A program made the translations under genes and the position numbers. Shown here one piece after another: positions 28,448-37,307 of a stretch of DNA of 64,000 bases. Position 1 is the stretch's first letter. Each line of letters starts with the position of its first letter. Under the pieces are notes generated by a model. The model did not search any database. It saw only the letters and a program-made list of their open reading frames with translations, and was not told where the DNA came from. Source of the stretch: Sorangium cellulosum (GTDB lineage Bacteria; Myxococcota_A; Polyangia; Polyangiales; Polyangiaceae); contig NZ_CP012673.1 of assembly GCF_002950945.1 (NCBI RefSeq), positions 9,872,501 to 9,936,500 on the forward strand. The letters are read 5' to 3'.

Positions 28448-30639
28448 GCGCCTGCGTCACGCTGGAGGAGGTCCTCGACGCTGCCCACGCGCGCCACGCG
28501 TCGCTCGCCCCGGAGACGTCGGGGTACCTCGCGCTCGCGGTCAGCGACGCGACGTCGCGGCTGCCGCTGCGGCTCGAGGATCGCGCGGTGCTGCTCACGA
28601 CCGAGGGCACGGTGACGGTGCGCTCGCGGGGCGAGCCGGTGGCGCCCGCCGAGGCGGCGCGGCTCCTGCGCGACCTGCTCGCACGGCTGCTCGCCGCGTC
28701 GGCCGGGAGCGTGCCGAACCTCGCGGCGACGGCGCGCCCGCGCCCCGAGCCCGACCGGGATCCGGTGGCGGTCGCGCGGGAGCTCGAGGCCGCGCTGATC
28801 CCGGTGAACCGCAACGCCGCCCGGCGCGCGCTGGCGCGGCTCGCCCGCGAGACGCTGCGCGCCAAGGACGCCGGCCGGCTGAGGCGCGCGCGCGGCGAAG
28901 GCCGGCCGAGCGCGGCGGCGGCGGAGCGGCCCGCGCCGCCGCCGCGGGACCCGGCGCTGCCGGGGCGCGCCGCGGAGGACACGACCTGCGTCGATGCGGC
29001 CGTCGCGCCGCTCGCAGGGGCGGCCGCGGCGCCGCTCGCAGACGCCGCCGTGGCGCCGCTCGTTAACGTGGCCGCCACGCCCGCGGTCCTCGAGCTGACG
29101 CTCAGCCCCGGGCCGGTCGCGCCTGCGGTCCTCGAGTTGACGCTCGACCCCGGGCCGGTCGCCGGTGAGGCGACCGCCGGGCCGACGCTCCCGGCCCCCG
29201 CGCTCTCGAGCGCGCCGGTCGAGCCCATGGCGGTCGATGCCGCTCCGCCTTCTGCGCAGGCCGCGAAGAACATCGAGCAGGCCGAGGCGTTCCCGGAGCC
29301 GACCCCTACCGTCGTGCAGGCGGCGGTGGTGGAGATCGAGGCGGCGAGCGCGCCGGCAGAGCTCCCGGCCATCCCGGAGCTCATCGAGCCCCCGCGGTTG
29401 ATGGCACCCGTCGCGCCGATCGCTGCGGCGGCGCCGGGCGGCGCGACGACGGCGGCGGCGGCCGCCCCCGCCCCGGCCGGCGAGCGCGCCTTTCCGGGGC
29501 CGGAGGCCATCACGTGCGACGCGGCCGCGTCCAGCGAGGCGTTCACGAGCCCGGAAGGGATCGAGGCGATCCTCGTCGAGCTCTCCCCCGATCCCACCGG
29601 CGTCGTGCCGCTTTCGCAGGAGCCGACGCCGACCGTGGCGACGGCGGTCTGGGCGGAGATGGCGGAAGACGAAGGCGCCGCGGGCACGAGCGTGGCCGGA
29701 GCGCCCGCCTGCGTTGCCGAGGTCCAGGCGAACGCCGTCGAGACCTCGCGCGCCCCGGCGGTCGCTCTCCTGCTCGAGCAGGAGCCTGCTCTGCTCGAGC
29801 AGGAGCCCGCGCCGCAGCTCACCCCGGCCTACGGCGCCTGGCCCCTCGCCGATCGCAAGGAGCTCGCCGCCATGTCCGCAGGTCGCCGTGCGAGCGTCGC
29901 GCCGCTCGACGAGACGCCGGCGGCGCGACACACGCTGCCCTGGCCTGTCCCATCGCGACACGGCGACGTCGCCCCGTGGGCTACAGCCCCCGCCAACCCG
30001 GCGGCTCCGTCCGGGCGTGCCGAGGCCTCGCCGGCCTCCGGCCACGAGCCCCCCGCCGCGGCGCCATCCACCGAAGCGGCGCCGGCACCGACGCCTTGTC
30101 CGCCGGGCCTCGCGCCCGTCGACGCGATCCTGTGGAGCGCCTCGCGGAGCGCCCGGAGCGCGCTCTCTGCAGACGGCGCCGGTGTCTCCCGCGTCGACGA
30201 GCTCGTCGCCCGCTTCGTTGCGCGGTCGGAGCGCAGCGCGCAGCGCCGCGCCGCGCGCAGCATGAAGGTGCTCGCCGGGCTCGATCCCACGCTCACCCCG
30301 CCCCCGGTCGCGCCGCTCTCCACGCTCGCCGCGCGCCAGGCCCCGGCCGTGCTCTCGCTCTCCGCGGACGCGCCGCTGGCGCCGCGCCCCGTTCCGTCCG
30401 AGGGCGCCGCGCCCGCATCCCCGCTGGACGAGACCAGCAGGCCGCCTGCGCCCCTGGTAGCTCCCCGCCGGAGGGGTCTGTCCCTGTGGATCGCGCTCGT
30501 CGCGCTCGCCCTGCTCTGCGCCGGGCTCGCCGGCACGTTGCGGCCGGAGCTCTTCGCCTCGCTGGCGCATCCGCTCGCGCAGGGCGCGCTCGACGCCGCG
30601 CCGCGCGCGGATGCGCAGCCCCTGCCCGCTCACGATTGA
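28444..30639 (+). CDS. Unknown 731-residue protein with conserved N-terminus and C-terminal membrane anchor
   Basis: The GTG at 28444 overlaps the hisF stop (GTGA). Residues 1-95 form a compact domain (LEEVLDAAHARHASLAPETS, RLEDRAVLLTTEGTVTVRSR, EAARLLRDLLARLLAASAGS). About 500 disordered Ala/Pro residues follow, with duplicated segments: AVLELTLSPGPVAP/AVLELTLDPGPVAG and FPEPTPTVVQ/SQEPTPTVAT. Near the C-terminus a helical stretch (VDAILWSASRSARSALSADG, RVDELVARFVARSERSAQRR) precedes one transmembrane helix (LSLWIALVALALLCAGLAG). The N-terminal domain resembles part of a group of myxobacterial multi-domain proteins, but no function is recognised. Coupling to hisF probably reflects position rather than pathway. 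Confidence 0.7.
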   Translation: MSACVTLEEVLDAAHARHASLAPETSGYLALAVSDATSRLPLRLEDRAVLLTTEGTVTVRSRGEPVAPAEAARLLRDLLARLLAASAGSVPNLAATARPRPEPDRDPVAVARELEAALIPVNRNAARRALARLARETLRAKDAGRLRRARGEGRPSAAAAERPAPPPRDPALPGRAAEDTTCVDAAVAPLAGAAAAPLADAAVAPLVNVAATPAVLELTLSPGPVAPAVLELTLDPGPVAGEATAGPTLPAPALSSAPVEPMAVDAAPPSAQAAKNIEQAEAFPEPTPTVVQAAVVEIEAASAPAELPAIPELIEPPRLMAPVAPIAAAAPGGATTAAAAAPAPAGERAFPGPEAITCDAAASSEAFTSPEGIEAILVELSPDPTGVVPLSQEPTPTVATAVWAEMAEDEGAAGTSVAGAPACVAEVQANAVETSRAPAVALLLEQEPALLEQEPAPQLTPAYGAWPLADRKELAAMSAGRRASVAPLDETPAARHTLPWPVPSRHGDVAPWATAPANPAAPSGRAEASPASGHEPPAAAPSTEAAPAPTPCPPGLAPVDAILWSASRSARSALSADGAGVSRVDELVARFVARSERSAQRRAARSMKVLAGLDPTLTPPPVAPLSTLAARQAPAVLSLSADAPLAPRPVPSEGAAPASPLDETSRPPAPLVAPRRRGLSLWIALVALALLCAGLAGTLRPELFASLAHPLAQGALDAAPRADAQPLPAHD

Positions 30640-30672
30640 CGCTGCCCTGGAGGAGCGACGACACTCGTCACC

Positions 30673-31056
30673 ATGCAAGAGCAGAGCATGGCGATCGTGA
30701 AGTCGCTCGTGAGCGTGGCGTGGGCAGACGGCGAGTTCCACGACGCCGAGCGCGAGATGGTGGAGGGGCTGATCGCGGCGTTCGAGGCGAACGAGGACCA
30801 GGCCAAGGAGATCCGCGCCTACGCTGCCGAGAAGAGGACCCTGGACGACGTGCCCGTCGGCGAGCTCAGCGCCGACGACCGCCGCGCGCTGCTCCAGCAC
30901 GCGGTGCTGCTCACCTTCGTGGACGGCGAGCAGCACGACGCGGAGAAGCAGTACCTCGCCGCGCTCTGCAAGAGGCTCGAGATCCCCGAGCTCGAGTCCG
31001 AGCAGATCGTCAAGGCGGCGGAAGCCCGCGCCAAGCGGCTGATCACCTTGCTCTGA
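30673..31056 (+). CDS. TerB-family protein
   Basis: The 127-residue all-helical protein contains two related acidic loops, VAWADGEFHDAEREMVEGL and LTFVDGEQHDAEKQYLAAL, the metal-binding hallmark of the TerB/DjlA-N fold. Ends LESEQIVKAAEARAKRLI. There is no signal peptide, so it is cytoplasmic. TerB domains are linked to tellurite resistance and phage defence in ter clusters, but also occur as stand-alone proteins of unknown role; no other ter gene is nearby. It starts 33 nt after the unknown membrane protein and may be co-transcribed. An internal ATG at 30688 is a possible alternative start. Confidence 0.82.
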   Translation: MQEQSMAIVKSLVSVAWADGEFHDAEREMVEGLIAAFEANEDQAKEIRAYAAEKRTLDDVPVGELSADDRRALLQHAVLLTFVDGEQHDAEKQYLAALCKRLEIPELESEQIVKAAEARAKRLITLL

Positions 31057-31469
31057 CATCGCCTCCGCCGCGGCGTCTCATGATCTTCCGTGGCGGAGTC
31101 GCCTCGAGGGCGAGGCGATCGGGAGCCGACGCCGGCGTGTTCCTCACCATGGTTTGAAGCGGGGTGCTTCAGGTCTCCTCGCGACGAGGGAGCCCCTCTC
31201 GCCGTCGCTCGCCCCGACGCGGCTGGGTCAGCAAGTCGGGTGTACGGCGGCGTCCCGGCATCGTGACCGCGTCCCAACGATGCTTCTTCCTGGCCCTGCG
31301 AAGAGAGAGTGAATACACAGGCGCGGAGCCCAGGGTCGCCCCCTGAGCAGGGCGCCGGTCACCGTCGATCTGGCTTCCACGCGATGTTGCAGCCGCGTCG
31401 CCTGCGCGTCGCCCCTTCAGCGCATCTTGCCGCCGCTCACCGTCCCGGAGCGTTCATCGAGGAGTGCTT
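31057..31469. other. Non-coding stretch after the TerB gene
   Basis: About 410 bases. A perfect 8-bp hairpin (TCGCCTCG at 31099-31106 with 31111-31118, loop AGGG) lies about 40 nt after the TerB stop and may be its terminator. Otherwise no gene, RNA or clear promoter was recognised. Confidence 0.4.
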
Positions 31470-31670
31470 GTGAAATACGACATCGGCATGATCTGCCCAG
31501 CGTGCGGCGGCATCACCATTCTTCAATCCGGCGACAACGCCCCGCGGCGCTGCGCGCACTGCCACGACGCGGATCCGCCGTCTGCGCCGGGCCCCTGGCG
31601 CGAGCGGCCGCCGCGCTCTCCCGCGCGCGGCCGGCGACCCGAGGCCGCGCAGCGCGGCGCGCCGGAGTGA
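31470..31670 (+). CDS. Small zinc-ribbon protein
   Basis: A 66-residue protein with two cysteine knuckles, MICPACGGITILQSGDNAPR followed by RCAHCH, and a basic Arg/Pro-rich tail. The GTG at 31470 is preceded by GAGGAG with 5-nt spacing; a second GTG at 31464 overlaps that site and is less likely. The spacing between knuckles fits a single zinc ribbon, as in small regulatory or RNA-binding proteins. It ends 1 nt before the convergent FAD-subunit gene. No function can be assigned. Confidence 0.55.
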   Translation: MKYDIGMICPACGGITILQSGDNAPRRCAHCHDADPPSAPGPWRERPPRSPARGRRPEAAQRGAPE

Positions 31671-31671
31671 G

Positions 31672-32607
31672 TCAGACCGGCGCCCCGAGCTGCCGGAGCA
31701 GCTCGCGCACGACCCCGCGCGCGCAGTGCTCCCGGTAGTCCCGCGTCGAGCGCACGTCATCGATGGGCGAGATGTCCTGCGCCACCGCCGCGTCGACCTC
31801 GGCCGCGGTCAGCTCGGCGATCGGGCGCGAGCAGCAGAGCGCGCGCACGTTCGGCAGGAGCGCCGTCGTGGGCGCGACCGACGCCATCCCCAGACCCAGC
31901 CGCGCGAGCCTTCCGGAGCGCACCTCGGCCACGGCCGCGAGCGCGACCTTCGAGATCGCCTGGGCCCGGCGCGCGCCGATCTTCCGCCAGTACCACGGCG
32001 ATCCCGGCTCCGGTAGCGCGATCTCCACCGCGACGATCACCTCGTCCGGCGCGCGCGTCGTGCGTTTGTAGCCGGTCTGGAGCGCGCTCATCGGGATACG
32101 CCGCTCCCCCCGGACGCTCTGCACCACGACGGTCGCGTCGTAGGCGGCGAGCGCGGCCACGCCGTCCGCGGCCGGCGACGCCGTGGCCAGGTTGCCCCCG
32201 AGCGTGCCGCGCGCCTGGATCTGCACCGCGCCGACGTCGCGGCTCATCCGCGCGAGCAGCGGCGCCCGGCCCAGGATCACGTCGCTGCGGCGCATCTCGA
32301 GGTACGTGGTCGCGGCGCCCACCCGCAGCGTGTCGCCCGCGAGCGAGATGCCGCGCAGGTCCGGGAGCCGGGACACGTCGACCACGAGCGGCGGCAACGC
32401 CGGACCGGCGCCCGCCGTCGGCCCTACCGTGCCCGCGGCGCCGAGCTCGAGCGGGGGCCGGAGCTCCTGCTCGACGACCCAGTCGGTGCCGCCGGCCAGG
32501 AGCACGACCGGCGCTCCACGCGCGGCCTGCTCCGCCGCGAGCTCGCACAGCGCGCCGAGCCCGGAGACGCGGCGCATCTCGAACAGGGGGAGATCCGCGA
32601 GGCTCAC
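31672..32607 (-). CDS. Xanthine dehydrogenase, FAD-binding subunit (CoxM/XdhB type)
   Basis: The 311-residue medium subunit carries FAD between the iron-sulfur and NAD sites. It shows the family motifs VVLLAGGTDWVVEQEL, LRVGAATTYLEM, and the FAD loop QIQARGTLGGNLATASPAAD. The C-terminal domain is marked by YKRTTRAPDEVIVAVEIALP and YWRKIGARRAQAISKVALA. The GTG start overlaps the stop of the 2Fe-2S subunit gene as GTGA. It is the last gene of a five-gene operon, xdhC-mocA-large-small-medium, that covers the enzyme and its maturation. Confidence 0.93.
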   Translation of the reverse strand: MSLADLPLFEMRRVSGLGALCELAAEQAARGAPVVLLAGGTDWVVEQELRPPLELGAAGTVGPTAGAGPALPPLVVDVSRLPDLRGISLAGDTLRVGAATTYLEMRRSDVILGRAPLLARMSRDVGAVQIQARGTLGGNLATASPAADGVAALAAYDATVVVQSVRGERRIPMSALQTGYKRTTRAPDEVIVAVEIALPEPGSPWYWRKIGARRAQAISKVALAAVAEVRSGRLARLGLGMASVAPTTALLPNVRALCCSRPIAELTAAEVDAAVAQDISPIDDVRSTRDYREHCARGVVRELLRQLGAPV

Positions 32608-33089
32608 GGCCCGGCCCCCCCTGCCCCTCCGCGGCGCAGCGCCGCCGCGGCGCGCACGCTCTCGACGATGCGCTGGTAGCCCGTGCAGCGGCACAGGTTG
32701 CCGGCGAGCGCCTCCCGGACCTCGAGCTCCGACGGGTCCGGGCTGCGAACGAGCAGCGCCTCGGCGGAGAGGAGCATGCCCGGGGTGCAGATCCCGCACT
32801 GCGCCCCGCCCTCCTCGATGAAGCAGCGCTGGAGCGGCGACAGGTGCCCCGCGCCGGCGAGGCCCTCGACCGTCGTCACGTGCCGCCGCTCGCACTGCCC
32901 GATCGCGATGAGGCACGCGTTCACGGGGTCGCCGTCGAGCAGCACCGTGCACGCGCCGCACTCGCCCTCCGCGCACCCCTCCTTCGTCCCCGTGAGCCCG
33001 AGCGGACCCCGGAGCGCGTCGAGCAGCCGCGAGAGCGGCGGCAGATCCACCTCGCGCGGCGAGCCGTTGACCACGAGCGAGATCTTCAC
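32604..33089 (-). CDS. Xanthine dehydrogenase, 2Fe-2S subunit (CoxS/XdhA type)
   Basis: The 161-residue small subunit has the two expected clusters. The plant-ferredoxin type is in GCAEGECGACTVLLDG, with a fourth Cys in VNACL. The helical type is in QCGICTPGMLLSAEALL, then NLCRCTGYQRIVESV. It passes electrons from the molybdenum centre to FAD. GTG start overlaps the stop of the large-subunit gene (GTGA), and its own stop overlaps the FAD-subunit start, which should keep the three subunits in balance. Confidence 0.95.
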   Translation of the reverse strand: MKISLVVNGSPREVDLPPLSRLLDALRGPLGLTGTKEGCAEGECGACTVLLDGDPVNACLIAIGQCERRHVTTVEGLAGAGHLSPLQRCFIEEGGAQCGICTPGMLLSAEALLVRSPDPSELEVREALAGNLCRCTGYQRIVESVRAAAALRRGGAGGAGP

Positions 33090-35431
33090 GCGCGCTCCCC
33101 CTTCCCCGCCGGCGGCGGCGCGGCAGCCCCGCGCGCCGCATCGAACAGCCGCTCCGGCGTGAGCGGCAGCGAGCACGCGGCGATCCCCGTCGCGTGCTCC
33201 ACGGCCGCGGCGATCGCGGGGGCGCCGCCGTCCATCGGCATCTCGCCGATGCCCTTGGCCCCGCCGCCCGGACCGAACGGGAACGGCGCCTCGACCAGGA
33301 CGACGTGGAACGGCGGCGCGTCGAGCGACGTCGGGATGATGTAGTTCGTCATCCGCGGGTTCTTGATCTTGCCGCCTTGCCAGACGATCTCCTCGGAGAG
33401 CGCCCAGCCGATCGCCTGGAGGCTGCCACCCTCGATCTGCCCCTTGCACATGACCGGGTGGATCGCCTTGCCCACGTCGGTGGCCGACCAGAAGTCGACG
33501 ACCGTCACCTCGAACGTGTCGAGGTCGACCTCGACCTCGGCCACGTCGCAGGCCCAGCCGAAGCAGGGGTACGCGTCACCCTTGTACGCCTCGTCGTCCC
33601 AGCGCACGTAACCCGGCGGCTCGTACTGCTTGATCGACGTGACCTGCCCCTCGCGCGCCAGCAGCCGATCGGCCGCCTCCTCGAACGAGAGCTCCATCGG
33701 CGGCGCCGCCGCGCCGGCCCGCCCGTCCGCCGCGGCGTGCGGCTGCCGCGCCGCCTCCTGCTCCGCGCGCACGCGGCCCGCGATCTCGCGCGCCGCGGCC
33801 TCGAGGATCGAGCCGACCACCATCACCGTCCGCGACGCCACCGTGGGGCCCGAGTCGGGCACCGACGTCGTGCACGGCACCGCGAACTCGACCCGATCGA
33901 GCGGCAGCCCCGCCGCGTCCGCGGCGATCTGCCGGAACACCGTCTCCGTCCCCTGGCCGATGTCCGTCGACGCCGTGCGGATGCGGAGCCGCCCGCCGGG
34001 CGCGAGATCCAGCGCGATCTTGCCCTTGTAGTAGCGCTCGCCCGACCCGGTGAAGCCCGCGCCGTGCATGAACACGGAGAGCCCGACCCCGCGCGCCACG
34101 CGCCCCCGCACGACCGGCCCCGCCGCGCGCTTCTGCACGTAGCCGCTCGCCGCGACCGCCTTGGCGATGCACTCCTCACCCGCGACGCTCGCCTGCAGCA
34201 CCTGCCCCGTCGCGGTCGAGTCGCCGGGCCGCAGCACGTTCTTCGCCTTCAGGTCGAGCGGATCGCAGCCGAGCGCGCGCGCGACGCGGTCGAGGTGCCG
34301 CTCGATGGCCCAGATCGTCTGCGGGGCGCCGAAGCCGCGGAAGGCGCCGTTCGGCGGCGTGTTCGTCGCGACCGCGGTCGCCTCGATCCAGACGTCCTCC
34401 CAGCGGTAGGCGCCCGCCGCGTGCAGGGCGCCCCGCGACAGGACCACCTGCGACAGCGTCGCGTAGGCGCCGCCATCCATGAGGATCCGGATCTTGAGCG
34501 CGCGCAGCGTCCCGTCCCGATCGCAGCCGCTCGCAATCTCGCAGGCGGCCGGGTGGCGCTTCGTCGTGGCCTCGATGTCCTCCGTCCGGTCGTAGATCAT
34601 CCGCACCGGCCGGCCGCTCTTCTTCGCGAGGAGCGCCGCGTGGAGCGCGATGATCGACGGGTACTCCTCCTTGCCGCCGAAGCCGCCCCCGGTCACCGAC
34701 TGCGTGATGTGGACCTGGTCGGGCGCGAGCCCGAACGCCTTCACGAACGCCTTCTGCACGTAGAACGGGCACTGGATCGAGCCCGTCGCGTGCGCGCCCG
34801 CCTCGTCCCACCACGCGATGACCCCCTGCGGCTCGATGTAGAGCTGCTCCTGGTGGTGCGTCGTGTACGTCCCGGTAACGACGACGTCGCACCGCGCGAG
34901 CGCCTCGTCGATCGCGGCCTCGCCGCGCTCGCGGTCCACGTCCGCGCGCCCCTTCGTGATGAGGTACCGCTTGATGACGTTGTCTCCGCCCCAGACGACC
35001 TCCTGGCCGTGGAGCGCGGCGCGCGCGTCGAGCACCGGCGGCAGCGGATCGATGTCGAGCGCGACGGCCTGGACCGCCCGCGCGAGCTTCAGCCGATCCG
35101 CGCAGCCGAGCAGGACGATGGGCTCGTACGCGTGGTTCACCTTGGCGGCGCCGAGGATCGGTTGATCGTCCAGGATCAGGGCGACCACGTTGACCGGCAC
35201 GTCCTCGGCGAGCACCACCGTGACGTCGCTCCAGTCGAACCCGGGATCGAACCGCACCCCGCGGAGGATCCCGCGCGGCACGGGGCTGCGCACGGTGCGC
35301 CCGAAGATCTCCCCCGGCATCGCGGGCAGATCGTCGACGTAGCGCGACGCCCCGGTGACCTTGGGGGGCCCGTCGGCGCGGGGCACGCTGGTCCCCACGG
35401 CCGGCGCTATCGCTGGAGGGCTCGTCGCCAT
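33086..35431 (-). CDS. Xanthine dehydrogenase, molybdenum-binding large subunit
   Basis: The 781-residue protein contains the molybdopterin hydroxylase motifs: VPRADGPPKVTGASRYVDDL at the N-terminus, YIEPQGVIAWWD, SVTGGGFGGKEEYPSIIALH, NGAFRGFGAPQ, and near the C-terminus GPGGGAKGIGEMPMDGGAPA with the catalytic Glu. With the neighbouring subunits it should oxidise hypoxanthine and xanthine to urate; other aldehyde or purine hydroxylases have the same fold, so the substrate is inferred from the purine genes elsewhere in the window. AAGGAGGAG lies 8 nt before the ATG at 35431; an in-frame start at 35497 would place 22 unconserved residues ahead of it. Confidence 0.93.
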   Translation of the reverse strand: MATSPPAIAPAVGTSVPRADGPPKVTGASRYVDDLPAMPGEIFGRTVRSPVPRGILRGVRFDPGFDWSDVTVVLAEDVPVNVVALILDDQPILGAAKVNHAYEPIVLLGCADRLKLARAVQAVALDIDPLPPVLDARAALHGQEVVWGGDNVIKRYLITKGRADVDRERGEAAIDEALARCDVVVTGTYTTHHQEQLYIEPQGVIAWWDEAGAHATGSIQCPFYVQKAFVKAFGLAPDQVHITQSVTGGGFGGKEEYPSIIALHAALLAKKSGRPVRMIYDRTEDIEATTKRHPAACEIASGCDRDGTLRALKIRILMDGGAYATLSQVVLSRGALHAAGAYRWEDVWIEATAVATNTPPNGAFRGFGAPQTIWAIERHLDRVARALGCDPLDLKAKNVLRPGDSTATGQVLQASVAGEECIAKAVAASGYVQKRAAGPVVRGRVARGVGLSVFMHGAGFTGSGERYYKGKIALDLAPGGRLRIRTASTDIGQGTETVFRQIAADAAGLPLDRVEFAVPCTTSVPDSGPTVASRTVMVVGSILEAAAREIAGRVRAEQEAARQPHAAADGRAGAAAPPMELSFEEAADRLLAREGQVTSIKQYEPPGYVRWDDEAYKGDAYPCFGWACDVAEVEVDLDTFEVTVVDFWSATDVGKAIHPVMCKGQIEGGSLQAIGWALSEEIVWQGGKIKNPRMTNYIIPTSLDAPPFHVVLVEAPFPFGPGGGAKGIGEMPMDGGAPAIAAAVEHATGIAACSLPLTPERLFDAARGAAAPPPAGKGERA

Positions 35432-35522
35432 TCGTATGCTCCTCCTTGTCGACGATATCTTGGTCCCCGGGGCGGCGTCGACCCGCGCGCGCCGCACAGG
35501 CGACCGCGACCGTCGACGACCT

Positions 35523-36164
35523 TCAGGCCAGAAAACGCGGCGGCCCCCCGAGCACCCGGATCACGTCGAGCGGGACGTTCAGGTCGAGCAGGACCCCCGG
35601 ATCCTCGACCTCCTCGTCCACGCACCGGTCCCCGAGCGCCTTGAGGTGATCCCGCAGCGGCGGCGGATCCGGCTCGAGGTAACGCTGCAGCCCCTCGGCG
35701 CGCAGCACCACCGGATGGCCGCCGCGTCCGAGGTGCCTCGGCCGCACCGCGAGCGGCGGCGCGCCGGTCGACGCGCCGCCCGCGTCGAGCCGGGCAAGCA
35801 GCTGCGCCACCGTGGCGGCGCTCGCGGGCGGCACGTCGACCGGCGTCACGAGGACGGCGTCCGCGTCGCCGATGCGCGGCGCGGCGACCGCCAGCGAGCC
35901 GGCCGGACCGAGGTCGTCCGGGGCGGTCCACGAGACGAGATCGATGCCCGGCCGCACGTGGGCGAGCAGCGCGTGGAAGATGGCGCTGCGCACCACCACG
36001 AGCACCCGCGCGCTCTCGGCCGAGAGGCGCGCCTCCGCGTGCGCGACCGCCAGCGGCCGCTCGGCGCCCCCCTTCGTCGCCGCGGGCCAGGCCAGGAGGG
36101 CCTTCGGCCCGCCAAGCCGCCGGCCCGCGCCCGCGGCGAGCACGATCGTGATCACCTGCTTCAT
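35523..36164 (-). CDS. MobA-like (MocA-type) molybdenum cofactor nucleotidyltransferase
   Basis: The 213-residue protein begins ITIVLAAGAGRRLGGPKALL, the nucleotide-binding loop of the MobA/MocA family, and has the metal-binding VLVTPVDVPP and VRPRHLGRGGHPVVL segments. Members attach CMP or GMP to molybdopterin. Within a xanthine dehydrogenase operon the CTP-using MocA type is usual, which is inference. It is coupled to xdhC by ATGA and lies 91 nt before the large-subunit gene. Confidence 0.88.
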   Translation of the reverse strand: MKQVITIVLAAGAGRRLGGPKALLAWPAATKGGAERPLAVAHAEARLSAESARVLVVVRSAIFHALLAHVRPGIDLVSWTAPDDLGPAGSLAVAAPRIGDADAVLVTPVDVPPASAATVAQLLARLDAGGASTGAPPLAVRPRHLGRGGHPVVLRAEGLQRYLEPDPPPLRDHLKALGDRCVDEEVEDPGVLLDLNVPLDVIRVLGGPPRFLA

Positions 36165-37120
36165 CCAGCCTGCTCCTCCCGCGCCGTCGCCGTCGCCGTC
36201 GCGGGCGCGGCCGAAGGCCACCGCGCGTGCTGCCGCCCGGCGCGCCAGGCGATCAGCTCCGCCGCGAGGGCGACGCTGATCTCGCCCGGTGAACGCGCCC
36301 CGATGTCCACCCCGACCGGCATCCTGACCCGTGCGACGTCGTCCGCCGGCACCCCCTTCGCCTCGAGCCGCGCCCGCGTGCGCGCCGCCTTCGCCCGGCT
36401 CCCAACCCCCCCCACGAAGCCGAAGCCGCGCGCGAGCGCCCACTCGATGGCCATCTGATCGAGGCCGTGATCGTGCGTCATGACGACCGCCGCCGCCTCG
36501 CCGAGCTCGCGCGGCAGGCCCGCGATCACCTCGGGGTCGTCGTGATCGGCGAGCACGAGCCGCACCTGCTCGCCGAGGAGCGACGACGGCATGGGTCCCT
36601 GGGCCGCGCCCGCCGCCGCGGGATCCGCCGCGACGAGCGCGGTCGGCGGCACGCGGGCAGGGTCGGCGGCGGCGGGGCGCGCGTCGCAGAGGGTGACCCG
36701 GAAGCCGAGCGAGGAGAGGAGGGGCGCGACGAACGCGCCCACGTGACCGGCGCCGATCACGAGGACGTGCATCGCGGGCAGCATCGGCTCGATGAGGACC
36801 TCCACCGAGCCGCCGCAGCACATGCCGAGGCTCGGGCCCAGGCGGAACGTCTCGATCTTCGGCGTGCTGGCGAGCTCGTCGAGCGCGCGCGCCATCATCC
36901 CGAGCGCCGCCCGCTCGACGGCGCCGCCGCCGATCGTGCCGACCGCGGTGAGATCCTCGAACAGGCAGAGCTTCTGCCCCGGCGTCGACGGCGCCGATCC
37001 GTGGCGCGCGACCACCGAGGCCAGCACCACGCGCCGCCCCGCCTCGAGCGCGCCGAGCGCCGCGCGCAGCACCTCGTGCGGCGACGCCGTCCGCGGGATG
37101 ACCTGGCTCAGATCCGGCAT
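36161..37120 (-). CDS. xdhC: XdhC-family molybdenum cofactor insertion/maturation protein
   Basis: The 319-residue protein has both XdhC halves. The first is RRVVLASVVARHGSAPSTPG, TAVGTIGGGAVE and LGMCCGGSVEVLIEP with its conserved CCGG. The second is a Rossmann-like domain, MHVLVIGAGHVGAFVAPLLS, AAVVMTHDHGLDQMA, GFGFVGGVGSRAKA and VDIGARSPGEISVALAAELI. XdhC binds molybdenum cofactor, helps sulfurate it and delivers it to xanthine dehydrogenase. It is the first gene of the operon, so the promoter should lie in 37121-37307, shared with the divergent methyltransferase gene. Confidence 0.94.
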   Translation of the reverse strand: MPDLSQVIPRTASPHEVLRAALGALEAGRRVVLASVVARHGSAPSTPGQKLCLFEDLTAVGTIGGGAVERAALGMMARALDELASTPKIETFRLGPSLGMCCGGSVEVLIEPMLPAMHVLVIGAGHVGAFVAPLLSSLGFRVTLCDARPAAADPARVPPTALVAADPAAAGAAQGPMPSSLLGEQVRLVLADHDDPEVIAGLPRELGEAAAVVMTHDHGLDQMAIEWALARGFGFVGGVGSRAKAARTRARLEAKGVPADDVARVRMPVGVDIGARSPGEISVALAAELIAWRAGRQHARWPSAAPATATATAREEQAG

Positions 37121-37307
37121 GATGCAACTCTAGCGAGCCGGAGCTCGAAACGAGAGCGCCAAGAGGTCCGGCGCCGAAAGAGCTTGCCGGGACGCCACGC
37201 TTGTCGCGAAAGTCCGGCGCGCGCGGCGCAGGGCGCGCAGGCGCCCCGGGATCCGGCCGGCTGGAACCGCCGGAAAACCGAACAAAACCGCATTGATCCA
37301 CGATCCC

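Noticed and set aside
30673..31056. Tellurite-resistance or ter phage-defence system
   Set aside because: Only a single TerB-like gene is present, with no terC, terD or associated genes nearby.
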